A stretch of DNA of 64,000 nt, taken from NCBI RefSeq assembly GCF_001469955.1, contig NZ_LOPU01000029.1, positions 558,001-622,000 on the forward strand. Reading direction: 5' to 3'. Source of the DNA: Haloprofundus marisrubri. Lineage in GTDB: Archaea > Halobacteriota > Halobacteria > Halobacteriales > Haloferacaceae. Every line of letters begins with the position of its first letter. Within the stretch, counting starts at the first letter, position 1. Below, one piece after another: positions 34,438 to 43,214 of this stretch. A model generated the notes under the pieces. It had not been told where the DNA came from. It ran no database searches and was given only the letters and a program-made list of their open reading frames with translations. The position numbers and the translations under genes are program-made.

Positions 34438-34446
34438 TTTTATATG
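34438..34446 (+). promoter_or_regulatory. TATA-like box of the HTH regulator gene
   Basis: TTTTATATG, 22-30 bases before GTG 34468; this spacing fixes the GTG start. Confidence 0.5.
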
Positions 34447-34467
34447 TTACTGTCGTAACGACTGGAC

Positions 34468-35112
34468 GTGCGACGAGTGTCGTTCGAGGCGGAATACCCG
34501 ACAGAGTTGGCGCATCCGATACACCGAGAGCTTTCGGAGACCGAGGGAGTCACCCGTATCGAACTGTTGGCGTGGAGTCCGGCAGGTCGGGTGAAGACGC
34601 TGCTCTGGTTCGACGGAGACGAGTCGGCGGTCCGACGACTCTTAGCGGCCGTCGAGTCGCTCGTCACCGCGAGTCTGGTTTCGGGGAGCGACGGGACGTA
34701 CGCGTTTCTCGACCAGACGGTGTACGAACTCGCCGACGAGGTGATGGACGTGGTTTCGCGGTCACAGGTGGTTTTCCTGCCGCCAGTGACGTTTCTCGAC
34801 TTCGGGGCTGCCCGGTTCGACGCTGTCGGCGAGTCCGACCAGTTGGCGACGCTCTACGACGCACTCCGCGACGTTGTTCCCACGAGCATTCGACGAGTAC
34901 ACGACTTCGAACGCCAGCACTCGCCGATGGGGCTCACGGACCGCCAACGGACCGCGCTGGACGTCGCCGTCGACGTGGGCTACTACGCTGTTCCCCGAAC
35001 GGGAAGCGTCGCCGACGTGGCCGCAGAACTCGACTGTGCGACGAGTACGGCGGGGGAACTGCTCCGGCGTGCTGAGGCGACTGTCGTCGCCGACTACGTG
35101 CGCTCACAGTAA
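34468..35112 (+). CDS. Bacterio-opsin activator-type HTH-10 regulator
   Basis: A 214-residue protein starting with GTG (RRVSFEAEYPTELAHPIH). The N-terminal 150 residues form a Bat-type sensor-like beta-alpha domain (TELAHPIHRELSETEGVTRIELLAWSP is the start; too long to give in full). The C-terminal 60 residues are the HTH-10 DNA-binding domain: LTDRQRTALDVAVDVGYYAV, then SVADVAAELDCATSTAGELL. These regulators are widespread in haloarchaea and control local genes. A target is not evident; larC is the nearest downstream gene, on the other strand. Confidence 0.8.
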   Translation: MRRVSFEAEYPTELAHPIHRELSETEGVTRIELLAWSPAGRVKTLLWFDGDESAVRRLLAAVESLVTASLVSGSDGTYAFLDQTVYELADEVMDVVSRSQVVFLPPVTFLDFGAARFDAVGESDQLATLYDALRDVVPTSIRRVHDFERQHSPMGLTDRQRTALDVAVDVGYYAVPRTGSVADVAAELDCATSTAGELLRRAEATVVADYVRSQ

Positions 35113-35148
35113 CTGGGGTCCGTTGACAGTCAACGGCCGACGACCCTC

Positions 35149-36543
35149 TTACTCCTCGCTGACCGCGTTCTCCGCCTGCTGCATAATCTCACGAATCGGG
35201 ACTCCCGTCTCTTGGGCCACTGCCATCGCGTCGTCGAACTCCGCACTGCGGTCGTAGACGACACCGTCGGCGTCGCTGGCGATTTTCACGCTCACCTCGT
35301 GTGTCTCACCGTCGATGTCGAGCGTCGCCGTCTCGAACGCCCGGGAGGCAACCCAGCGGTGGCCCGCGCCGTGTTCGCGGACGCCGAGCGTCCCCGTCTC
35401 CTCGGCGAGTTTGCGGGCGACGCGTTCGGCGTCGGCCGGGCGGACGATAACTTTCACGAGGTGTCCGGGGCGCGACTTCTTCATCGTCGCCGGGAGAATG
35501 GAGACGTCGCGCGCACCCGCCTCGGAAAGCGTCTCCTGCAGGCCACCCAAAATCTCCGGCGCTGCATCGTCGAGATTCGTCTCCAGCACGGTGATTTCCT
35601 CGCGTGTGAGTCGACTCCCGCCGTCGCCGACGAGCGCTCTGAGGACGTTCGGATGCTCGGAGAAGTCGTAGCCGCCAGCGCCGTAGCCCGACGCTCCGAC
35701 TCGAATCGGCGGGAGGTGGTCAACTCCTTCAGCGTAGTGTGCGAGAATCGCCGCACCCGTCGGCGTCAGCAGTTCGGCCTCGACGGGGCCACCTTTGAGC
35801 GACCAATCGGCGCGTTCGGCGATTTCGACGACGGCGGGCGTCGGAACGGGATAGACGCCGTGGCTCATCGACGCTTCGCCGCCGCCGGTCGACAGCGGCG
35901 TCGTGACGACGCGTTCGACGCCCAAGTCGGCTATCAGAAGGCATGCGCCGACGATGTCGGCGATGGCGTCGTCGGCGCCGACTTCGTGGAAATGGGTCTC
36001 CTTGAGGTCGGTGTCGTGGACGGCAGCCTCCGCCTCTCCGAGGATGCGAAACACCTCCAGCGCGTCTGCTTCGACCTCACTCGGTAAGCCCATCGATTCG
36101 ACGATACCGACGACTTCGGTGTACTTGCGGTGCGGCCCTGCGCCCTCAGCGTGCGTGTGGCTGTGCCCGTCGTGGTGGTCGTGTTCGTCGTCCTGATGGC
36201 TGTCTTCGTCCTGATGGCTGTCTTCGTGCCCATCGTGGCCGCCGTGATGGTGGTCTGTGTGGTCTGTGTCGTCACCATCGTGACGGTGTGAAGCGTCGTG
36301 GTCGTGATGCGCATACTGACTACCGCTGTGGTCGTGGTGCTGATGGTCGTCGCCGTCGACGAGCAACACCTCTACCGTCGTCGAACTGATACCGTTCTTC
36401 ACCGTCTGCCCGATTTCGTAGCGAACGTCGAGTGCCTCCTCCACCGGTGAGAGCGCGTCCGGGTCCGCCCCTACCGCGAGCAACGCGGCGAGAATCATGT
36501 CGCCGCTTGCGCCCATCCGTCCGTCGAACGCGAGAGTGTCCAT
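35149..36543 (-). CDS. larC: LarC-type nickel-insertion protein with a long His/Asp-rich insert
   Basis: A 464-residue protein that in other organisms cuts open and metallates the pincer nucleotide cofactor of lactate racemase. The family begins FDGRMGASGDMILAALLAVG (about 7-26), then a usual LDVRYEIG, and shares TPTGAAILAHYAEG, ETNLDDAAPEILGGL and MKKSRPGHLVKVI near residues 240-400. Residues 66-138 are an insertion of about 73 residues consisting mostly of His, Asp, Gly and Ser (for instance HHDHDASHRHDGDD). LarC proteins often carry such a His loop for nickel binding; this is a long example. No larA, larB or larE is in the window. Confidence 0.85.
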   Translation of the reverse strand: MDTLAFDGRMGASGDMILAALLAVGADPDALSPVEEALDVRYEIGQTVKNGISSTTVEVLLVDGDDHQHHDHSGSQYAHHDHDASHRHDGDDTDHTDHHHGGHDGHEDSHQDEDSHQDDEHDHHDGHSHTHAEGAGPHRKYTEVVGIVESMGLPSEVEADALEVFRILGEAEAAVHDTDLKETHFHEVGADDAIADIVGACLLIADLGVERVVTTPLSTGGGEASMSHGVYPVPTPAVVEIAERADWSLKGGPVEAELLTPTGAAILAHYAEGVDHLPPIRVGASGYGAGGYDFSEHPNVLRALVGDGGSRLTREEITVLETNLDDAAPEILGGLQETLSEAGARDVSILPATMKKSRPGHLVKVIVRPADAERVARKLAEETGTLGVREHGAGHRWVASRAFETATLDIDGETHEVSVKIASDADGVVYDRSAEFDDAMAVAQETGVPIREIMQQAENAVSEE

Positions 36544-36660
36544 GTAGAGTGAGCCTCTCGAAGCGAGAAAAAGCCCTCGTCGTCTCGTGGTCCGCAGGCG
36601 GTTTCGAAGTTGACAGGCGACCTGTTCAGGCGGTAGGGATATGTACAGTGAGGTAGTACC

Positions 36661-36677
36661 GTGTCACACAATGACAC
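36661..36677. promoter_or_regulatory. Inverted repeat GTGTCA-N5-TGACAC between larC and cdc48
   Basis: A perfect six-base palindrome with spacer CACAA. It lies about 118 bases upstream of larC (minus) and 98 bases upstream of cdc48 (plus). A TATA-like ACTTATC at 36727-36733 suits cdc48. Regulator unknown. Confidence 0.35.
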
Positions 36678-36774
36678 TGATGCGTTCGGTTCGGCTTTGT
36701 TCGGCCGAAACCCCCGGGAGCAAAGAACTTATCCCGTGTGACCGCCGAATTGCACGTATCCCCGCGAGTACATT

Positions 36775-39003
36775 ATGAACGAAGTCCAACTCGAAGTGGC
36801 GAAAGCGTACCCGAACGACTCGGGACGCGGTATCGCCCGTCTCGACCCGGACACGCTTCTCCACTTGAAGCTCTCACCGGGCGACATCATCGAAATCGAA
36901 GGAGGTGAGACGACCGCTGCGAAGGTCTGGCGCGCAGACCGCCAAGACTGGAACACCGACACCGTCCGTATCGACGGCTTCACCCGACAGAACGCAGACG
37001 TCGGCATCGGCGAACGCGTGACGATTCGGAAAGCCGAAGCCAAGAAAGCGAACAAACTGGTTCTCGCCCCACCCGAAGAGGCGAGCGTCCAGTTCGGCTC
37101 CGACGCCGCCGGCATGGTCAAACGCCAGATTCTGAAGCGGCCGGTCGTCGAACGCGACATCGTCCCCGTGATGTCGAGTACGAACCATCCGTTCATGCGC
37201 TCGCCGGGCCAAGCGATTCCGCTCATCGCCGTCGAGACGGACCCATCGGGCGTCTGTCTCATCACCGAGGACACCGAGGTCGAACTCCGCGAAGAGCCGA
37301 TTTCGGGCTTCGAACGCGCCCAAGGCGGCATCACCTACGAGGACATCGGCGGCCTCCAAGGCGAGATTCAGCGCGTCCGCGAGATGGTCGAACTGCCGAT
37401 GAAGCACCCGCAGATATTCAAGAAACTCGGCATCGAACCGCCGCAAGGGGTGCTTCTGCACGGCCCACCGGGGACGGGTAAAACCCTCCTCGCCAAGGCC
37501 GTCGCCAACGAAACCTCCGCGAGTTTCTTCTCTATCGCCGGCCCCGAGATTATCTCGAAGTACTACGGCGAGTCCGAACAGCAGCTCCGCGAGATATTCG
37601 AGGACGCCAAAGAGGAGTCGCCAGCCATCATCTTCATCGACGAACTCGACTCCATCGCGCCCAAACGCGAGGACGTCACCGGCGAAGTCGAACGCCGCGT
37701 CGTCGCGCAACTCCTGACGATGATGGACGGCCTCGAAGCCCGCGGCCAAGTCATCGTCATCGCGGCGACGAACCGCGTCGACTCCGTCGACCCCGCGCTT
37801 CGTCGTCCCGGCCGGTTCGACCGCGAAATCGAAATCGGCGTCCCGGACGAAGTCGGCCGCAAGGAGATTCTTCAAATCCACACCCGCGGCATGCCGCTGT
37901 CGGACGACGTGAACCTCGACCACCTCGCCGACGAAACCCACGGCTTCGTCGGTGCGGACATCGAGAGCCTCACCAAGGAGGCGGCGATGAAGGCGCTTCG
38001 TCGCTACCTCCCCGAAATCGACCTCGACGAGGAGGATATCCCGCCGAGTCTCATCGACCGGATGATCGTCAAGCGCGAGGACTTCGGCGGCGCACTCGGC
38101 GAAGTCGAACCGAGCGCGATGCGCGAAGTGCTCGTCGAACTCCCCAAGATATCGTGGGACGACGTGGGCGGCCTCTCCGACGCAAAACAGTCGGTCAAAG
38201 AGTCCGTCGAGTGGCCGCTGACGACGCCCGAGAAGTTCGACCGGATGGGAATCGAAGCGCCGAAAGGCGTGTTGCTGTACGGCCCACCCGGTACGGGGAA
38301 GACGCTGATGGCGAAAGCCGTCGCCAACGAGACGAACGCGAACTTCATCTCCGTCCGTGGCCCGCAACTGCTGTCGAAGTGGGTCGGCGAGTCCGAGAAG
38401 GCGATTCGGCAGACCTTCCGCAAGGCGCGGCAGGTGAACCCGACGGTCATCTTCTTCGACGAACTCGACAGCCTCGCGCCCAGCAGAGGCCAGGAGATGG
38501 GCAACAACGTCTCCGAGCGGGTCGTCAACCAACTCCTGACCGAGTTGGATGGACTCGAAGAGATGGGAGACGTGATGGTTATCGGCGCGACCAACCGGCC
38601 GGATATGATTGACCCGGCGCTCATCCGCTCGGGTCGGTTCGACCGCCTCGTCCTCATCGGCGAACCCGACGAGGAGGGTCGCGAGCAGATTCTGAAGATT
38701 CACACGCAGGCGAGCCCGCTCGCCCCGGACGTGAGTCTCCGCGAAATCGCCGAGATAACCGACGGCTACGTCGGGTCTGACCTCGAAAGCATCGCCCGCG
38801 AGGCGGCTATCGAGGCGCTCCGCGAGGACGACGACGCTACGGAAATCGAGATGCGGCACTTCCGCAAGGCGATGGAGAACGTCCGCCCGACCATCACCGA
38901 CGACCTGATGGACTACTACGAGCAGATGCAGGACCAGTTCAAAGGTGGCGGCCGCGGCGACCAGTTCGCCGAACGCGGCGGCGGTCGTATCGGGTTCCAG
39001 TAG
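36775..39003 (+). CDS. cdc48: CDC48/VAT-type AAA+ ATPase
   Basis: A 742-residue hexameric ATPase. An N-terminal double-psi barrel and four-stranded beta domain (residues 1-180, beginning [20 protein letters not shown]) precede two AAA modules. Walker A motifs HGPPGTGKT and YGPPGTGKT are at about residues 228-236 and 502-510; Walker [11 protein letters not shown] and [10 protein letters not shown]; arginine fingers in [10 protein letters not shown] and [10 protein letters not shown]. The second module ends in a Gly/Arg tail ([15 protein letters not shown]). CDC48 unfolds ubiquitin-like-tagged (SAMP) or damaged proteins for the proteasome. Its TAG is followed within a few bases by a hairpin repeat. 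Confidence 0.95.
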   Translation: MNEVQLEVAKAYPNDSGRGIARLDPDTLLHLKLSPGDIIEIEGGETTAAKVWRADRQDWNTDTVRIDGFTRQNADVGIGERVTIRKAEAKKANKLVLAPPEEASVQFGSDAAGMVKRQILKRPVVERDIVPVMSSTNHPFMRSPGQAIPLIAVETDPSGVCLITEDTEVELREEPISGFERAQGGITYEDIGGLQGEIQRVREMVELPMKHPQIFKKLGIEPPQGVLLHGPPGTGKTLLAKAVANETSASFFSIAGPEIISKYYGESEQQLREIFEDAKEESPAIIFIDELDSIAPKREDVTGEVERRVVAQLLTMMDGLEARGQVIVIAATNRVDSVDPALRRPGRFDREIEIGVPDEVGRKEILQIHTRGMPLSDDVNLDHLADETHGFVGADIESLTKEAAMKALRRYLPEIDLDEEDIPPSLIDRMIVKREDFGGALGEVEPSAMREVLVELPKISWDDVGGLSDAKQSVKESVEWPLTTPEKFDRMGIEAPKGVLLYGPPGTGKTLMAKAVANETNANFISVRGPQLLSKWVGESEKAIRQTFRKARQVNPTVIFFDELDSLAPSRGQEMGNNVSERVVNQLLTELDGLEEMGDVMVIGATNRPDMIDPALIRSGRFDRLVLIGEPDEEGREQILKIHTQASPLAPDVSLREIAEITDGYVGSDLESIAREAAIEALREDDDATEIEMRHFRKAMENVRPTITDDLMDYYEQMQDQFKGGGRGDQFAERGGGRIGFQ

Positions 39004-39130
39004 CCCCACCTTTTACGCTGCGCGGACGGCAAAGCCGTCCGCTCGGTAAAAGCTGGACCAAAAGCACTCCTTCCTCACTCCGCTTCGCTCCGTTCGGTCG
39101 TCGGCCGAAAATCGCAGGGCGATTTTCGCA
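39004..39130 (+). repeat. Stop-codon-linked modular hairpin repeat, copy 2
   Basis: Begins with CCCCACCTTTTACGCTG directly after the cdc48 TAG. Module A hairpin 39010-39052 (CTTTTAC/GTAAAAG outside, GCGGACGGC/GCCGTCCGC inside) is followed by AGCTGGACCAAAAGCACTCC and module B hairpin 39106-39128 (CGAAAATCG/CGATTTTCG). It fills most of the 164-base gap to the convergent gene ending at 39168. Confidence 0.85.
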
Positions 39131-39167
39131 CAACACATACCGCTCAGCGGCGAATGGACATTCGCGC

Positions 39168-39902
39168 TTACTCCTCGACGATTTCGACGTGTTCGCGGAG
39201 CCACTTCACCGCCGCGTCGACGGCTCCGGGGTCTTGGCTCGTCACCTTGATTCGGTTGAACTCCTCGCCGCGAGTCGGATAACTACCGACGGCGACGTCG
39301 TACTGGTCGCGGACCTGCGCGAGTTGTGAGGTGACTGCACCCTCCGGGGCGGGCGTCCGAAGCGTCTGGGAGGTCACGTCGCCGCCGAAGTCGTCGGCGA
39401 CGAGGTCGAACATGGCGTGCATCTCGTCCGGGATTCCCGGCAGTACGTAGACGTTCGCCATGACACATCCCGGTGAGAGGCCGGTGGGGTTGAGAAGCGG
39501 TCGAGCGCCGTCGGGAATCGACGCTTGCGCGTCGGCGTCGATTTGGAGGTCGTAGTTCTCCGCGAGTTCCGGGTTTGCCTCGCGGAACGCGGCGACGGTT
39601 TCGAGGATATCCTCCCGAGCCTCGTCGTCGACGACGAGCGAGACGCCGAACCCGTCGGCGACACCGTCCATAGTCAAATCGTCGTGGGTGCCGCCGAGGC
39701 CGCCCGTAACGACGACGGCGTCGTACGCGTCGCTCCACCTACCGACGACGTCGGCGATAACCGACTCCACGTCGGGAACGGTGAGGATGCGCGTCACCGT
39801 CGCGCCTCGTTTCGTCAACTGTTGGGCCAACCACGTCGCGTTCGTGTTCTCGGTGTCCCCGGCCAGCAGTTCGTCGCCGACCGTGAGAATCGCCACGTCC
39901 AT
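39168..39902 (-). CDS. CinA/MoaB-type (molybdopterin-binding domain) protein
   Basis: A 244-residue protein with the competence-damage CinA N-terminal fold: AILTVGDELLAGDTENTNA, DVVGRWSDAYDAVVVTGGLG, THDDLTMDGVADGFG and GCVMANVYVLPGIPDEM. The fold binds nucleotide- or molybdopterin-like ligands (GG-THDD motif). It lacks the C-terminal PncC (nicotinamide mononucleotide deamidase) domain of bacterial CinA, so function may be as a pyrophosphatase or remain unknown. The ATG at 39902 follows a 396-base gap. Confidence 0.8.
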   Translation of the reverse strand: MDVAILTVGDELLAGDTENTNATWLAQQLTKRGATVTRILTVPDVESVIADVVGRWSDAYDAVVVTGGLGGTHDDLTMDGVADGFGVSLVVDDEAREDILETVAAFREANPELAENYDLQIDADAQASIPDGARPLLNPTGLSPGCVMANVYVLPGIPDEMHAMFDLVADDFGGDVTSQTLRTPAPEGAVTSQLAQVRDQYDVAVGSYPTRGEEFNRIKVTSQDPGAVDAAVKWLREHVEIVEE

Positions 39903-40298
39903 GCCTCCACTGTGGGCTACGGCCGATTAAGCGTTGGTCCGGCGGCAGGCGGGGCGGAGGCGGTGCGGGACGGTGCGGGGCGGCGTGTCCCCGTCGGTGT
40001 ACCGCGAGCGAACGGAGTTCTCGTGAGCCGGAGGCGAACGAGAGCTTGGGAGAGCTTCGCTCTCCCAGCGTGAGCGAGCGGGCCGCCCTCAGACCTGCGG
40101 TCTGATGTGCCCGAAAATCGCTTTACGATTTCCGGCCGAGGAGAGAACGGAAGCGTGCAAAGCGCGCTGGAGTGAACGACGAGTGTCTTCGTGAGCGCAG
40201 CGAACGAAGACTCGTCAGAGCAGAGCTCTGACGGTGCTTTTGGTCCAGCTTTTACCGAGCGGACGACAAAGCCGTCCGCGCAGCGTAAAAGGTGGGTT
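39903..40298 (-). repeat. Stop-codon-linked modular hairpin repeat, copy 3 (extended)
   Basis: Read on the minus strand it starts a few bases after the phoU TAG (40299-40301). Module A hairpin 40249-40291 carries the same CTTTTAC/GTAAAAG and GCGGAC/GTCCGC arms and the same GGACCAAAAGCAC follows. Then come extra hairpins: GTCAGAGCAGAGCTCTGAC (40214-40232), module B CGAAAATCG/CGATTTTCGG-like (40112-40134), CAGACCTGCGGTCTG (40090-40104) and TGGGAGAGCTTCGCTCTCCCA (40047-40067, quoted as arms TGGGAGAG/CTCTCCCA). No open frame is credible. Copy 3 is the longest. Confidence 0.75.
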
Positions 40299-40970
40299 CT
40301 AGTAGATGAGCGCGTCGTCGTTCTCTATCATGTACAGCGTCCGCGCGGCGATGTTGACCGTGTGGTCGCCGATGCGTTCGAGGTCACGAATCGTCAGCAG
40401 CAGTCGGGAGACGTCCTGCATCCGACTCTCGATGTCGACGTCCTCCGTCGTGTCGGCCTCGATGAGGTCGCGGACGACGATTTCGCTGGCGGCTTCGCAC
40501 ATCGCGTCGAGTTCGTCGTCACGGTCGGCGATGGCGTAGCAGGCGTCGGCGTCGTCGCGGTCGTACGCGTCCATCGACTCGCCGAGCATCTCCAGCGTGA
40601 GGTCACCGATGCGCTGGATGTCGACGTCGGGGAACACGTCGTTCTCGGCGCTCTTTGCGTACTGGCCGAGGTTCGTCGCGAGGTCGGCGATGCGTTCGAG
40701 GTCGGTGATAATCTTGAACGACGCCGCGATAAAGCGCAAGTCACCGGCGACGGGTTGCTGCAGCGCGATGAGGTCGATACACTGCTGCTCGAGGTCGAGA
40801 TACATCCGGTTTATCTCGGCGTCACCCTCGATTATCTCCTCGGCTAGGTGGTCGTCTTTCTGTTCGAGTGCGTCCATCCCCATCCGAAGCCGCTCGCTGA
40901 CGACCTCACTCATGTAGAGGACGTCCTCGCGGAGATTCTCCAGACGTTGTTGATATTCTACGCGTGGCAT
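40299..40970 (-). CDS. phoU: PhoU family phosphate signalling protein
   Basis: A 223-residue, two-repeat three-helix-bundle protein. The PhoU motif E(x)xYxxD-type metal sites are represented by DLERIADLATNLGQYA (about 95-110) and RDLERIGDHTVNIA (about 195-208), each with the conserved E-x-x-x-D-H/T. PhoU binds PstB and represses phosphate uptake. Start ATG 40970. A GGGAAAATAAGAG stretch at about 40992-41004 gives a TATA-like CTTATTTT, about 27 bases upstream. It stands alone rather than in a pst operon, but the first operon is 1.3 kb away. Confidence 0.85.
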   Translation of the reverse strand: MPRVEYQQRLENLREDVLYMSEVVSERLRMGMDALEQKDDHLAEEIIEGDAEINRMYLDLEQQCIDLIALQQPVAGDLRFIAASFKIITDLERIADLATNLGQYAKSAENDVFPDVDIQRIGDLTLEMLGESMDAYDRDDADACYAIADRDDELDAMCEAASEIVVRDLIEADTTEDVDIESRMQDVSRLLLTIRDLERIGDHTVNIAARTLYMIENDDALIY

Positions 40971-40991
40971 ATCCGACACTGAGGGTATGGG

Positions 40992-41040
40992 GGAAAATAA
41001 GAGTAATGTGTGAAAATATAGCAAACATAGTAGTATATAG
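40992..41040 (-). promoter_or_regulatory. AT-rich promoter region of phoU
   Basis: The minus strand holds CTTATTTT about 27 bases before the start and, further up, TATATACTACTATG, which partly resembles the CCAACNACTATA motif of the two pst promoters. Divergently, it may also serve the lipoprotein gene at 41108. Confidence 0.4.
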
Positions 41041-41107
41041 ATTAGCGGGCAAAAATATCACTCCGCAGGAAGGTACTTGATACTGCCTTTCCTACAGAGA
41101 AAGAGAA

Positions 41108-42250
41108 ATGCGCCGCCGCGACTTCGCTGGACTCTCGCTCGGATTCGTCGGCCTCTCCGGATGTAACAGCCCTCTCTTGGACTTCTCGAACTCCTCGGAC
41201 CAATCGGACCAGCCGACCCAACCGAGAGATACGGAGACGCCGGTGACACCGACGACGCCGCCGGAGACGACCGACACCCCGGAGACGAGAGAACCGTACC
41301 GCGCACCGGAGGGCGAGTCGCTCGACCAGCCACGCGGTATCACACTGAACAACATCGGGACCGACGCCCGATACCTCACGCTCGTCGTCAGCGACGGTGA
41401 GACGGACGTGTTCGTCGAGAGCAGGTCACTCCCGGAGGACGGGCGATTCTCGGTCGAGCGATTGGTCGCTTCGACTGGAACGTACGACGTGCTGGTGGAG
41501 ACAGCTGACGGAACTCGTCAGACGTACTCGTGGACGGTCGAACCCGGATTCAGCGGACTCGTCGTCGATATCGGTTCGACGCTCGATTTCCGACGGAGCG
41601 TCGTCTGTACGCCCACGTGCGGACCGTTCTCGGGGGCAGGCGACAGAGAGTCTTCGCCGCCGGGTCCGGCTTCGACGGTCGATTCGCTCGACAACCAGAA
41701 GGCGATTTTCGTCGACAACGACGCCGATAGCCGACGTACTGTGTCACTGTACCTGACCGCTCGCACCATAGAACTGCTGGAGCAGACCTACGACGTACCA
41801 CCGAACACCCGCCTCGTCGTCATCGTCGCAAGAGTGCAGTTCAGCTACGAGGTCGAAGTTAGAGTCGACGGGACGACCAGAGAGTACGACTGGCTCTCGC
41901 CGAACGGAGACGTACTGTACATCTCGCTCGACGACAGGGTTCGGATACGCTGTACCCAACGTCGCAAGGATTTGGTCGTCGTCAACGATACCGACCGTGA
42001 CCGACGAGTCACTGTGGTTGGAATCACCGATGGACGACGCACAGTCGATAGAACGGTGCAGGTAGACGCGAACAAGCAGCGGACGCTTTCGGAGGCAGTC
42101 GCCGCCGCGGGAACGTATCGCTTCGTCGTCGAAACCGGCGACCAACGCGAAACGTACGACTGGGACGTGTGCCCTCCCGAAGGACCCGTCATGGTCGTCG
42201 TCACCGACGACGGAATCCAAGTGTCGGTTCCGGCGTCGCTCGACAGGTGA
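41108..42250 (+). CDS. Tat lipoprotein with three tandem beta-domain repeats
   Basis: A 380-residue exported protein. RRRDFAGLSLGFVGLSGC is a Tat signal with lipobox; Cys19 is lipidated. A Ser/Thr/Pro/Asp-rich linker follows (20-70). Three related domains of about 80 residues occupy about 78-156, 199-275 and 288-371. Each ends in an aromatic hairpin, seen as TYSWTVEP, EYDWLSPNGD and TYDWDVCPPEG, with GTYDVLVETADG, FSYEVEVRVDG and GTYRFVVETGD before it. No family is recognised. It lies between phoU and the first pst operon, so an extracellular role in phosphate metabolism is possible, inferred only from position. Confidence 0.7.
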   Translation: MRRRDFAGLSLGFVGLSGCNSPLLDFSNSSDQSDQPTQPRDTETPVTPTTPPETTDTPETREPYRAPEGESLDQPRGITLNNIGTDARYLTLVVSDGETDVFVESRSLPEDGRFSVERLVASTGTYDVLVETADGTRQTYSWTVEPGFSGLVVDIGSTLDFRRSVVCTPTCGPFSGAGDRESSPPGPASTVDSLDNQKAIFVDNDADSRRTVSLYLTARTIELLEQTYDVPPNTRLVVIVARVQFSYEVEVRVDGTTREYDWLSPNGDVLYISLDDRVRIRCTQRRKDLVVVNDTDRDRRVTVVGITDGRRTVDRTVQVDANKQRTLSEAVAAAGTYRFVVETGDQRETYDWDVCPPEGPVMVVVTDDGIQVSVPASLDR

Positions 42251-42281
42251 GAAACGGTGGGCGGAAAAAACTCCGCTCTGA

Positions 42282-43214
42282 CTACCCGAACTTACCGGTG
42301 ATGTAGTCTTCGACGCGCTGACTCTCGGGACTCTCGAAGATTTTGTCCGTGTCGCCGTACTCGACGAGTTCACCGCCGGTGAGAAACACCGCGGTCTGGT
42401 CGGAGATACGCGCCGCCTGTTGCATGTTGTGCGTGACGACGACCACGGTGTAGTTTTCTGCGAGGTCGGCGATGAGGTCCTCGATTTTCGAGGTGGCGAT
42501 GGGGTCGAGCGCCGACGCCGGTTCGTCCATCAGGATGACCTCCGGGTCGGTCGCCAGACAGCGAGCGATACAGAGTCGCTGTTGTTGACCCCCAGAGAGA
42601 CCCAGTGCGTTGTCGTCGAGACGGTTTTTCACTTCGTCCCACAGTGCCGCCTGTTTGAGCGAGCGCTCGACGATTTCGTCCTCCTTCTTCTGGTCTTTCC
42701 GCCCCGAGAGTCGAGCGAGCAGGCCGGTGTCGATGTCTCCGTGCTTGCGTGGTCCGTAGGCGATGTTGTCCCGAATCGACTTCGGGAACGGGTTCGGTGC
42801 CTGAAACACCATCCCCACCCGCTTTCGGAGTTCGACGAGGTTCACCCCGTCTTGATATATCTCCTCGCCGTCCAGCGTGACCGACCCGTCGACGTTCGCC
42901 GCTTTGATGCGGTCGTTCATCCGGTTTAGGCATCTGAGGAACGTCGACTTCCCACAACCGGATGGGCCGATGAGCGCCGTGACGCTTTCCTTGGGAATCT
43001 CCATCGAGATGCCCTTCAGTGCGTGGTCGGAGCCGTAGTGGACGTCCAACTCCTTCGAGGCGAGTTTGGGTTCGCCTTCGAAGTCGTAGTCGAGCCACGA
43101 CTGCTGAATCCGCTCGTCCGTCTCGCCCGAGACAGTCGACCGTTCTGTGCTCTGTGTGCTCTGCGTGGTCTGCGTGCTGTTCTCCGTATCGGCGCTGGTA
43201 ACTGGTTCACTCAT
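42282..43214 (-). CDS. pstB: Phosphate ABC transporter ATP-binding protein, operon 1
   Basis: A 310-residue ATPase from ATG 43214. Walker [20 protein letters not shown], signature [13 protein letters not shown], Walker [13 protein letters not shown] and switch [15 protein letters not shown] identify PstB. The first 50 residues ([18 protein letters not shown]) are a Ser/Thr/Gln-rich extension absent from E. coli PstB, and an insertion [16 protein letters not shown] lies before the signature. It overlaps pstA by four bases (ATGA). Last gene of operon 1. Confidence 0.93.
   Translation of the reverse strand: MSEPVTSADTENSTQTTQSTQSTERSTVSGETDERIQQSWLDYDFEGEPKLASKELDVHYGSDHALKGISMEIPKESVTALIGPSGCGKSTFLRCLNRMNDRIKAANVDGSVTLDGEEIYQDGVNLVELRKRVGMVFQAPNPFPKSIRDNIAYGPRKHGDIDTGLLARLSGRKDQKKEDEIVERSLKQAALWDEVKNRLDDNALGLSGGQQQRLCIARCLATDPEVILMDEPASALDPIATSKIEDLIADLAENYTVVVVTHNMQQAARISDQTAVFLTGGELVEYGDTDKIFESPESQRVEDYITGKFG

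Noticed and set aside
36874-39009. A 711-residue open frame on the minus strand
   Set aside because: It is the exact antisense of cdc48; codon periodicity of a GC-rich gene produces such long shadow frames, and it has no domain sense.
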